Shown here in pieces: positions 1 through 6,172 of a DNA stretch of 12,759 bases (positions are counted from its first letter, which is position 1; every line of letters begins with the position of its first letter). The stretch lies in NCBI GenBank assembly GCA_021161165.1, contig JAGHBF010000104.1:1-12759 (forward strand), in the 5' to 3' direction. This DNA comes from Candidatus Aminicenantota bacterium (GTDB taxonomy: Bacteria > Acidobacteriota > Aminicenantia > S016-38). A program made the translations under genes and the position numbers. The notes below the pieces were generated by a model, which ran no database searches, was not told the DNA's origin, and worked only from the letters and a program-made list of their open reading frames with translations.

Positions 1-1412
1 TTATTGCGATAGCTCTTATCGGTTTGCTTGTAGGACTTTTCCTCGGAAGCAAAGGTTTTTCCAGTATATCAAAAAATACTCCTCCAAAAACTTTACCAAA
101 GGTAGCAATTGCTGGTGAAAGCATTCCCTTTAATGACGTATTTGTAAAGGTGGCAAAAAAGGTCAAACCCGCTGTAGTAAGAGTAGAAACTGAATCTGTT
201 GTAACAGTAGAATCTCCTTTCCAGGATTTCTTCTCTGACCCATTCTTTAAGTGGTTCTTCGGAGAACCTCAGCCGAGAACTCCCCAGAAAAAAACAATCA
301 GAGGCCTCGGATCAGGCTTTATCATTTCTCCTGATGGGTACATAGTCACAAACAATCACGTGATAGAGGATGCAAAAAATGTCAAAGTAAAACTCACTGA
401 CGGAAGAGAATTTAAAGCAAAGATAATAGGCGCCGACAAAAAGTCAGATCTTGCTCTTCTAAAAATAGATGCAAAGAATTTATCGTATCTAACCTGGGGA
501 GACTCTTCAAAAATAGAAGTAGGAGAATGGGTTCTTGCCATAGGAAATCCCCTGGGATTTGACTATACAGTGACTGCCGGAATAATTTCTGCAAAGGGAC
601 GCCAGCTTCCCTTATCTGAATATGAGGACTTTATTCAAACCGATGCTGCAATAAACAGGGGGAACAGCGGAGGACCCCTTGTGGATCTAAAAGGAAGGGT
701 AGTAGGTGTAAATGCAGTTATAGTAAGCACATCTGGCGCTTTCATGGGACTCGGATTTGCCATCCCTTCCAATATTGCTAAAAAGGTAATAACTGACCTC
801 AAGTTAAAAGGAAAGGTGGTGAGGGCTTACCTCGGGGTTACCATACAGGCCATAACAGAGGATCTGGCTAAGAGCCTGGGACTCAAATCTACAAAGGGAG
901 TGATAGTTTCTGATATAGCAAAAGGTTCTCCGGCTGCAAAGGCAGGACTTAAAAGATATGATGTCATAACTGGAATAGACAATAAGGAAGTTAAAAATCC
1001 TGTTGACCTTAAAATAACCATAATGAATCACTCACCAGAAGACGAGGTAGTTCTCCATATTATTAGAAAGGGTAAACCCATAGATATAAAAGTAAAGCTT
1101 GGAAGCGAAGAACAGGCCCCCAACTATGCAGCCGCACAATCTCTCCTTGGAGTAGAGGTGGCTCCTCTGACAGGAGAACTAAAGAAAATTTATCCCTATG
1201 GAGTTGCAATAACACGAGTCTACAAAGGCTCTCCAGCATATAATGCTGGATTGGCAGAAGGGGACGTGATTCTGGAAATTAACCAGAAACCCGTCCGTTC
1301 AGTGTTAGAGTTTAATCGCATAGTAAGCAAGTTTAAAAAAGGTGACATTATTCTTCTGACCATAGGAAGAGGAGGCCAGGCTTTTCTGGTTACAATACGC
1401 TTAGGGGAATAA
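1..1412 (+). CDS. HtrA/DegP-family trypsin-like serine protease with two PDZ domains (5' end outside window)
   Basis: Envelope quality-control protease that cleaves misfolded exported proteins. The reading frame is open to the left edge: codons from base 3 read I-A-I-A-L-I-G-L-L-V-G-L-F-L-G, a hydrophobic signal-anchor, so the true start lies upstream. Counting from the TTG at 24 (462 residues), the trypsin-like domain covers about 40-260. Its catalytic triad is His112 (TNNHVIED), Asp142 (KSDLALLKID) and Ser215 (RGNSGGPLVD). PDZ1 starts near YLGV (269) and runs to about 358; PDZ2 covers about 374-460. Two PDZ domains and an intact triad fit the DegP/DegQ/MucD group rather than single-PDZ DegS. 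The stretch at 64-90, rich in Phe and Pro, matches the regulatory loop LA region in position. The stop codon lies 3 bases before the dapF-like start, so co-transcription is likely. The family call is secure; which DegP/Q paralogue it is cannot be decided. Confidence 0.95.
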   Translation, partial: IAIALIGLLVGLFLGSKGFSSISKNTPPKTLPKVAIAGESIPFNDVFVKVAKKVKPAVVRVETESVVTVESPFQDFFSDPFFKWFFGEPQPRTPQKKTIRGLGSGFIISPDGYIVTNNHVIEDAKNVKVKLTDGREFKAKIIGADKKSDLALLKIDAKNLSYLTWGDSSKIEVGEWVLAIGNPLGFDYTVTAGIISAKGRQLPLSEYEDFIQTDAAINRGNSGGPLVDLKGRVVGVNAVIVSTSGAFMGLGFAIPSNIAKKVITDLKLKGKVVRAYLGVTIQAITEDLAKSLGLKSTKGVIVSDIAKGSPAAKAGLKRYDVITGIDNKEVKNPVDLKITIMNHSPEDEVVLHIIRKGKPIDIKVKLGSEEQAPNYAAAQSLLGVEVAPLTGELKKIYPYGVAITRVYKGSPAYNAGLAEGDVILEINQKPVRSVLEFNRIVSKFKKGDIILLTIGRGGQAFLVTIRLGE

Positions 1413-1415
1413 ATT

Positions 1416-2246
1416 ATGAAATTTTTCAAAACCCATGCGTTGGGAAACGATTTTATAATCGTTGAAACTAAGGAGCTGGTGGGCGATCCCGGTGAGGTCG
1501 CCCGCCAGATTTGTCACAGACACTTTGGAGCTGGAGCAGATGGATTAATAGTGGTAAAAGAGGAAAAGGATGGCTTTGCATTCAGAATCTTCAATGCAGA
1601 CGGTTCAGAGGCTGAAATTTCTGGAAACGGAATAAGGTGTGCAGCAGCCTATCTCTATTACACAGGAAAAGCTATGAACAAAGAAATTCACTTTAATACT
1701 AAAGTCGGAATACGAAGAGTATGGCTTGCCAAAAAGGACGAAAATACCTTCTTCCTCAAGGTCTCAATGGGAACACCCAGACTTAAATCAACTGACATCC
1801 CTTTTGATGATGGAACCGAAAGAAATTCTGTAATAGACTATCCTTTATCCATAGGCAACAACGTATATCATATAACTGCAGTTTCGGTTGGAAATCCCCA
1901 TTGCGTTTTATTCTTCGAAAACCTTCCCTCCTCCCTTGAATGGAAAGAAATAGGAAAGGAAATCGAAGAACATCCTTTTTTCCCTGAAAGAACCAACGTA
2001 GAATTTGTGAAAGTAATAGACAATTCTACAATTGAAGTTCTTTTCTGGGAAAGAGGTGTCGGGGAAACTTACTCCTCAGGAAGCGGCTCCTGTGCAGCAG
2101 CTTATGTAGCAAGACTTAAAGGATTCGTAGGTAATGAAATACTGGTAAAAACTCCTGCAGGTGATATCAAGGTCCATATAAAAAACGACGAAATTTCAGT
2201 GCTGGGACCTGCAGAAGTTATTTATAAAGGGGAATGGCTAAAGTAA
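1416..2246 (+). CDS. dapF: Diaminopimelate epimerase (DapF) family protein with Ser/Ser in place of the two catalytic cysteines
   Basis: DapF interconverts LL- and meso-diaminopimelate for lysine and peptidoglycan synthesis, using two cysteines as the acid/base pair. At 276 residues this protein has the normal length and both mirrored lobes. Family landmarks are GNDF (10-13), NADGSEAE (60-67), GNPHCV (159-164), NVEF (194-197) and WERGVGET (211-218). The usual catalytic motif CGNG reads SGNG here (Ser69), and the second catalytic motif, normally ACGTGAC, reads SSGSGSC (Ser221). The nearby non-catalytic cysteines Cys75 and Cys226 are kept. The codons are TCT and TCA, checked by hand. The start ATG is preceded by AGGGG 8 bases upstream, which overlaps the end of htrA; the 3' end overlaps pgsA by 13 bases. 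Fold membership is secure. Epimerase activity is uncertain: it may be a Ser-based variant, an isomerase with another substrate, or inactive. The gene symbol follows the family, not proven function. Confidence 0.85.
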   Translation: MKFFKTHALGNDFIIVETKELVGDPGEVARQICHRHFGAGADGLIVVKEEKDGFAFRIFNADGSEAEISGNGIRCAAAYLYYTGKAMNKEIHFNTKVGIRRVWLAKKDENTFFLKVSMGTPRLKSTDIPFDDGTERNSVIDYPLSIGNNVYHITAVSVGNPHCVLFFENLPSSLEWKEIGKEIEEHPFFPERTNVEFVKVIDNSTIEVLFWERGVGETYSSGSGSCAAAYVARLKGFVGNEILVKTPAGDIKVHIKNDEISVLGPAEVIYKGEWLK

Positions 2247-2797
2247 AGAAAGATAACAGGAACAGCAATCTTAATCTTCCTAATATTTTAACCATTTTCC
2301 GCATTTTTTTAGTTCCTTTAATAGTGGCTTTGCTCCTCATACAGTTTCAGGGAAGGGTAATACTTGCTCTTATTTTTTTTCTTCTTGCTGCATTTACAGA
2401 TTTTGTTGACGGATATATAGCCAGAAGAAGAGGACAGGTTACCAAACTTGGAATTCTTCTTGACCCAATAGCAGACAAACTGCTAATAAGCTCGGCTTTT
2501 ATTTCGCTTGTTGAACTGAGGCTTGCACCTGCATGGGCAGTGGTAATAATAGTGGGAAGAGAAATCGCAGTGACAGGCATCCGTGCTATAGCTGCAAGCT
2601 CAGGAATTGTAATCTCCGCATCTTCTCATGGTAAAAGAAAAATGTTTGCAGAGGTTATATCTATATCCCTGCTTATTCTAAGTCTTAAATATCCCTATCT
2701 CAAGCCTCCAGGCGAACTTTTTCTTTACATTACAGTTCTATTCGCCATTATTTCAGCAGGGGATTACATATTAAAGTTTGCCAAAATTTCACATTAG
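2234..2797 (+). CDS. pgsA: CDP-diacylglycerol--glycerol-3-phosphate 3-phosphatidyltransferase (PgsA type)
   Basis: Integral membrane CDP-alcohol phosphatidyltransferase. The canonical family member transfers a phosphatidyl group from CDP-diacylglycerol to glycerol-3-phosphate, the first committed step to phosphatidylglycerol. The full signature is present: Asp56, Asp59-Gly60, Ala63-Arg64, Gly73, Asp77, Asp81 (DxxDGxxARx8GxxxDxxxD). N-terminal LPNILTIFRIFLVPLI (15-30) is typical, as are GREIAVTGIRAIAASSG (108-124) and the HGKRKM motif near 132-137. About five to six hydrophobic segments are visible, and 187 residues is normal. The ATG start sits 1 base after an AAAGGGG stretch inside the end of dapF, a 13-base overlap that implies translational coupling. 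The next gene makes inositol phosphate, so the acceptor might be inositol phosphate rather than glycerol phosphate. The sequence looks more like PgsA than like known phosphatidylinositol-phosphate synthases, but I cannot settle the substrate. Confidence 0.9.
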   Translation: MAKVKKDNRNSNLNLPNILTIFRIFLVPLIVALLLIQFQGRVILALIFFLLAAFTDFVDGYIARRRGQVTKLGILLDPIADKLLISSAFISLVELRLAPAWAVVIIVGREIAVTGIRAIAASSGIVISASSHGKRKMFAEVISISLLILSLKYPYLKPPGELFLYITVLFAIISAGDYILKFAKISH

Positions 2798-2821
2798 TTG
2801 TATATATATAAATTGTGAAAT
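2786..2821 (+). repeat. Inverted repeat (8-bp arms, 20-base spacer) at the end of pgsA
   Basis: ATTTCACA at 2786-2793 is matched by its reverse complement TGTGAAAT at 2814-2821. The spacer contains an alternating TA run (2801-2810). The left arm overlaps the last codons of pgsA. A T-run follows at 2832-2837, but 10 bases away, so this is not a textbook intrinsic terminator. It could be a weak attenuator, an operator pair or chance in AT-rich DNA. Confidence 0.35.
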
Positions 2822-2863
2822 ATTTATAAAATTTTTTATCAATTGATAAGGAGGAAAAAAAAG
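2798..2863 (+). promoter_or_regulatory. AT-rich leader between pgsA and ino1 with a 14-bp palindrome beside the ribosome binding site
   Basis: This 66-base gap is almost pure A/T until the Shine-Dalgarno site. It holds TTGTAT (2798-2803) and TATTTA (2821-2826) at 17-base spacing, a poor but possible sigma-70 pair. The perfect palindrome TTATCAATTGATAA lies at 2836-2849. The palindrome overlaps the first two bases of AAGGAGGA (2848-2855), the ino1 ribosome binding site. A bound repressor or a folded leader here could control ino1. The promoter assignment is weak; the palindrome and ribosome binding site are directly visible. Confidence 0.4.
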
Positions 2864-3952
2864 ATGAAAAAGATCAAAGTAGCAATTGCTGGAATAGGAA
2901 ACTGCGCAAGTTCTCTCATTCAGGGCATTTATTATTACTCTGAGACTGGAGATACTGTTGGCCTTATGTATCCTGATTTTGGGGGTTACAAACCCTCTGA
3001 TATTGAAATTGTAGCTGCTTTTGATATTGACAGTAGAAAGGTAGGAAAGCCTCTTGAAGAGGCAATTTTTGCCCCACCTAATTGTACAATGACTTTCTGG
3101 GAAAAAATCCCCAAAACAGGGGTAGTGGTAAAAATGGGACCCATACTTGATGGAGTAGCGGCACACATGTACGAATATCCTGAAGATATTAGTTTCAGAC
3201 CAGCCGACGTAGAGCCTGTAGATGTTGTAAAAGAGCTTAAGGAGTCAGGAGCTGAAATACTTATTAATTATATGCCAGTCGGTTCTGAAGAGGCTTCCCG
3301 ATTTTATGCAAGGGCAGCACTTGAAGCGGGAGTAGCTTTTATAAACGCCATGCCTACTTTTATAGTCTCCGACCCTTCATGGGCGAAAAAGTTTGAGGAA
3401 AAGGGTCTTCCGGCAATAGGAGACGACGTAAAAAGTCAGGTAGGAGCCACTATAGTTCACAGGGTGCTGACCAAATTATTTGAAGACAGAGGGGTAAGAA
3501 TAAAAAGAACTTACCAAACCAACTTTGGAGGAAATACAGACTTTCTGAATATGCTGGAGAGGAAAAGGCTTGCAACCAAGAAAATTTCCAAAACAGAAGC
3601 AGTTCGATCCCTTATGGAGAAGAAACTAGATGACTACCACATCTATGTAGGACCATCGGATTTCATTCCATGGCTTAAAGACAACAAAATCTGCTACATA
3701 AGGATGGAAGGAGAAGGATTTGGACACCATCCCATTATAATAGACTTGAAGCTATCAGTTGAAGATTCACCAAATAGTGGAGGGATCATAATTGATGCTA
3801 TAAGAGCAGCCAAAATCGCTCTTGACAGAGGAGTAAAAGGACCCCTGACTTCAATTTCTGCATTTACCATGAAACATCCTCCAGAGCAATATCCGGATTG
3901 GGAAGCGAAGGAAATGGTTGATAAGTTCATTAAGGGAGAAAGAGAAAGATAA
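2864..3952 (+). CDS. ino1: myo-Inositol-1-phosphate synthase
   Basis: NAD-dependent cyclase/isomerase converting glucose-6-phosphate to inositol phosphate. The 362-residue product begins MKKIKVAIAG followed by the dinucleotide-binding loop GIGNCASSLIQG (residues 10-21), typical of the short archaeal/actinobacterial-type enzymes. Other family signatures are LINYMPVGSEEA, FINAMPTFIVSDP, GDDVKSQVGAT (the substrate/NAD loop with the catalytic-region Lys), TYQTNFGGNTDF and the late block LKLSVEDSPNSGGIIIDA. The ATG at 2864 is chosen over an upstream TTG at 2843, because AAGGAGGA (2848-2855) sits ideally before the ATG while the TTG has no such site and lies inside the palindrome. The product would feed inositol phospholipids, inositol phosphate-based thermoprotectant solutes, or inositol thiols. 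The neighbouring CDP-alcohol transferase favours a lipid or a phosphodiester solute; that is inference. Confidence 0.95.
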   Translation: MKKIKVAIAGIGNCASSLIQGIYYYSETGDTVGLMYPDFGGYKPSDIEIVAAFDIDSRKVGKPLEEAIFAPPNCTMTFWEKIPKTGVVVKMGPILDGVAAHMYEYPEDISFRPADVEPVDVVKELKESGAEILINYMPVGSEEASRFYARAALEAGVAFINAMPTFIVSDPSWAKKFEEKGLPAIGDDVKSQVGATIVHRVLTKLFEDRGVRIKRTYQTNFGGNTDFLNMLERKRLATKKISKTEAVRSLMEKKLDDYHIYVGPSDFIPWLKDNKICYIRMEGEGFGHHPIIIDLKLSVEDSPNSGGIIIDAIRAAKIALDRGVKGPLTSISAFTMKHPPEQYPDWEAKEMVDKFIKGERER

Positions 3953-3969
3953 TCAAAAATTCATTCAAT

Positions 3970-3997
3970 TTGTAAATATTCCATTTAGTTCTATAAT
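3970..3997 (+). promoter_or_regulatory. Probable sigma-70-type promoter for the FHA-to-oxidoreductase gene run
   Basis: A perfect -10 box TATAAT lies at 3992-3997, and TTGTAA (4 of 6 matches to TTGACA) lies at 3970-3975, with 16 bases between. It is the only clear promoter in the window and lies in the largest gap (3953-4039). The gap shows no terminator hairpin for ino1. A strong ribosome binding site, AAGGGGTGAT at 4027-4036, leads to the ATG at 4040. Confidence 0.55.
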
Positions 3998-4039
3998 AGA
4001 AAAGAGGGAAGGGGAATTTGACGAAGAAGGGGTGATATT

Positions 4040-4606
4040 ATGATTATTCAATGCCCAAAGTGCGGTAAGAAATATAAATTTGACGAGAGCAAATTTGGCC
4101 CGGACGAAAGGGCAAAAAAGGTTCGTTGCAAAAAATGCGGAACAGTTTTCGAGGTTTTGAACCCCTTTTATGAAGAATCAACTGCTGATAAAACTGTTGA
4201 AGATGTGGGAGTAGGAAAAAGCGTGACAGAGGACGAGGAACCAACTACCCGGGAAAGACTTATAAAAACTGACCAGGAACCTCATCTTCCAGAAGACAAA
4301 GAGTATGTGCTTTACATAACAAAGGGTGCAAAACAAGGTTTTAAATACAAAATAGAAAAACCTGTAATTGTTTTAGGAAGATTCAACGTAGATTTTGTAA
4401 TTCCTGACAGACAGGTATCCAGAAAACATGCGGCAATAGAAATTTATGGAGATCGGGTAATAATCAAAGACTTAAGAAGCACAAATGGAACTTTTGTAAA
4501 TGGGGAAAGAGTTTTTCAGGCAGAACTAGAGGACCAGAGCGAAATTGTTCTTGGCGGGACAACCCTGCTATTTTTAAAGCTTAGAAAAGAAGCGGACGCT
4601 TTCTGA
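4040..4606 (+). CDS. Zinc-ribbon plus FHA domain protein
   Basis: A 188-residue putative signalling adaptor. The N-terminus is an MJ0042-type zinc ribbon with Cys5-x2-Cys8 and Cys30-x2-Cys33 (residues 1-42). A charged, low-complexity linker (44-85) follows. An FHA domain, which usually binds phosphothreonine peptides, covers about 88-182. Its key residues are present: Gly113-Arg114, Ser127-Arg-Lys-His130 and the STNGTFVNG block (147-155). There is no transmembrane segment, so it is likely cytoplasmic. The linker contains several Thr residues in acidic surroundings (for example 63-70), possible kinase targets; this is speculation. It is the first gene after the promoter at 3970-3997. Its stop codon is immediately followed by the GTG start of the membrane protein, which suggests that the two are made together. 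The partner kinase or phosphoprotein is not in the window. Confidence 0.88.
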   Translation: MIIQCPKCGKKYKFDESKFGPDERAKKVRCKKCGTVFEVLNPFYEESTADKTVEDVGVGKSVTEDEEPTTRERLIKTDQEPHLPEDKEYVLYITKGAKQGFKYKIEKPVIVLGRFNVDFVIPDRQVSRKHAAIEIYGDRVIIKDLRSTNGTFVNGERVFQAELEDQSEIVLGGTTLLFLKLRKEADAF

Positions 4607-6172
4607 GTGAAAGTACTAAAACTTCTCTTCCCCTCGTTTCTCACTTCTATCTGGGGGGGAATTTCCATTTCTGTTTTTCTGTTGCTTATAAATTATCCAG
4701 CAAAGCTTGACTATTCTTATTTAATAGTGGCCGGTATATATTCCTTGATCTTTTTTGTCCCGCTATCCATAGTGTCTTCTTTCGCTAAAGCTATTATAGG
4801 AGGAGAAGTTTCACCTTTGAACTCCAGATACCTTTGTGGGCTTGTTTTTTTAACCTCAACATATATAGCCACGATAGTTTATTTAAATATTTCCTATTTA
4901 AAAAATTTGTTGCCACAGAAAATATACTTCATTATTATTGCCCTGGGAGTAACTTTTGGAGTCCTGTCTTTGTTGAGTCTTTCTCTTATTTCTCTAAAAA
5001 GCAGGGTTCTATTCGGAATTTTTTATACCTTTGTCATGGTTTCAGTTCTTTTCTTTGTGTATTTTCCCCATTTTTCCAAGGAAAAAAATCTTGTCCCTTC
5101 GGTATCCTTTCCTCTACAACCTTCCGACAGGAAAACAATAGTTCTTTATATGGAAGGACTATCACTGGATGACATTTTCAGGCTAACAGAAAAAGGTGAG
5201 TTACCTAATTTCTCATATCTGCTGGAAAAAGGGGCATGGGGTAAAAATGTTTCTCCCACCCCATGCATAAGTGATGTTACATTTTATTCATTTCTAAGAG
5301 GAATTTTGCCAGCAAACTCAGGTTACACCTCACCTTACAGGTACTCCATCTTCAGTAGAGGGAATTTTTCTCTCCTTCCAAGATGGGCATTTTTTCAGGC
5401 ATTAAAAAAGTTGAAAATAATAAAAATAAAAAGCAGGGTTAGATGGCCAAATAAGGGAATAGTGGACCTTGTGAGAAAAACAGGTGGCAGGGCTTTTATA
5501 GTATCCCCTGAAAACTACATTCTTAAGCCTGAACTTGTTTCAGCTATTTGTCCCCGCGCAGAAAGGGGAACCTGGCAATTTGATGTTCTGGAAAAATCCC
5601 TAAGCCTGGATGATGCAGTTTTTAATAGGGCAATTAAGCTTGTGGGTAAATCCAATTTATTAATAGCAAGATTTCAGGGAGCAAGAGAGATAAAACTTCA
5701 TTTTTTAAGATACACATCAAGTTTTTATCCGTTTGTTGCCCCTGATGAACTTGAAAAATTTATGGGAGTAATAGATAAGTACTATCAATACTATGACCAT
5801 ATTATAGGAAGATTTTTAACCCTGTCTTCCTCAGAAGACCTGGTTTTTGTAGTGTCTCCCTTCTCAGTAGACCCACTGCCTCCCTGGAGGTCATATCTTG
5901 AGGTAATATTCGGAGATAAATTAATATGCGGCGACCATTTCGACTGTCCTTCCGGGCTATATCTCGCATTTTCCCGCTATATTTCTCCAAAGAACTTGTC
6001 TGCTTCCTTGGTTGACTTTGTCCCAACCATTGCCTACTATCTTGGACTTCCGGTTGAAAAAGAATCAAAGGGCAGGGTAATTTCTGAAATTTTTACCAAG
6101 GAGTTTTCCTTTGAAAACCCAGTATTTTTTATACACTCCTATTCAACAATCATTGAAAAGGGGACAAGATAA
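4607..6172 (+). CDS. Multi-TM protein with a degenerate alkaline-phosphatase-superfamily (type I phosphodiesterase-like) domain
   Basis: 521 residues. The N-terminal 155 residues hold about five hydrophobic segments (near 6-30, 36-58, 78-96, 106-128, 134-154). The rest resembles AlkP-superfamily phosphodiesterases: TIVLYMEGLSLDDI (177-190), LPNFSYLLEKGAWG (199-212), FYSFLRGILPANSG (226-239), DKYYQYYDHIIGRFL (390-404) and DFVPTIAYYLGLP (470-482). The usual metal ligands look lost. The first Asp of the DG motif is Glu183. The usual DxxxH aligns to Arg360 and Leu364. The usual SDHG reads SPFS (417-420). A Ser at 228 sits near the usual nucleophile, and His444 may match the last metal His. It may therefore be a non-catalytic binding or scaffold protein. 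The GTG start directly abuts the FHA gene's stop and lacks a strong ribosome binding site, suggesting translational coupling. The superfamily call is fairly secure; the function is unknown. Confidence 0.7.
   Translation: MKVLKLLFPSFLTSIWGGISISVFLLLINYPAKLDYSYLIVAGIYSLIFFVPLSIVSSFAKAIIGGEVSPLNSRYLCGLVFLTSTYIATIVYLNISYLKNLLPQKIYFIIIALGVTFGVLSLLSLSLISLKSRVLFGIFYTFVMVSVLFFVYFPHFSKEKNLVPSVSFPLQPSDRKTIVLYMEGLSLDDIFRLTEKGELPNFSYLLEKGAWGKNVSPTPCISDVTFYSFLRGILPANSGYTSPYRYSIFSRGNFSLLPRWAFFQALKKLKIIKIKSRVRWPNKGIVDLVRKTGGRAFIVSPENYILKPELVSAICPRAERGTWQFDVLEKSLSLDDAVFNRAIKLVGKSNLLIARFQGAREIKLHFLRYTSSFYPFVAPDELEKFMGVIDKYYQYYDHIIGRFLTLSSSEDLVFVVSPFSVDPLPPWRSYLEVIFGDKLICGDHFDCPSGLYLAFSRYISPKNLSASLVDFVPTIAYYLGLPVEKESKGRVISEIFTKEFSFENPVFFIHSYSTIIEKGTR
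6098..6103 (+). promoter_or_regulatory. Ribosome binding site that decides the rsm22-like start
   Basis: AAGGAG lies inside the 3' end of the preceding gene, 7 bases before the TTG at 6111. No ATG or GTG with a comparable site exists in that frame near the gene boundary. The next in-frame TTG, at 6153, has no purine-rich site before it. This supports a TTG start and a 62-base gene overlap. Confidence 0.5.

Noticed and set aside
1611..2097. Sequencing error as the explanation for serine at both DapF catalytic positions
   Set aside because: Two independent substitutions in frame at exactly the two mirror catalytic positions, with the surrounding motifs intact, are very unlikely to be random errors.
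2786..2821. CRP-type operator suggested by TCACA and TGTGA elements
   Set aside because: The half-sites are in the opposite order (TCACA first, TGTGA second) and 20 or more bases apart, unlike the TGTGA-N6-TCACA layout.
2786..2837. Intrinsic terminator after pgsA
   Set aside because: The 8-bp stem is AT-rich with a 20-base loop, and the T-run starts 10 bases after the stem, so it does not meet the usual pattern; kept only as an inverted repeat.
2843..2863. Upstream TTG start for ino1 adding seven residues (MIRRKKK)
   Set aside because: The extension lies across the palindrome and the AAGGAGGA ribosome binding site; the ATG at 2864 is ideally placed after that site and gives the usual family N-terminus.
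2789..3166. 125-residue open frame on the - strand across the ino1 start
   Set aside because: It is antisense to a well-conserved gene, lacks any family motif and has shadow-like composition.
4834..5172. 112-residue open frame on the + strand inside the membrane protein gene
   Set aside because: It lies in a shifted frame entirely within a gene with clear domain homology, has Phe/Ser-rich composition typical of a shadow frame, and shows no recognisable motif or ribosome binding site.
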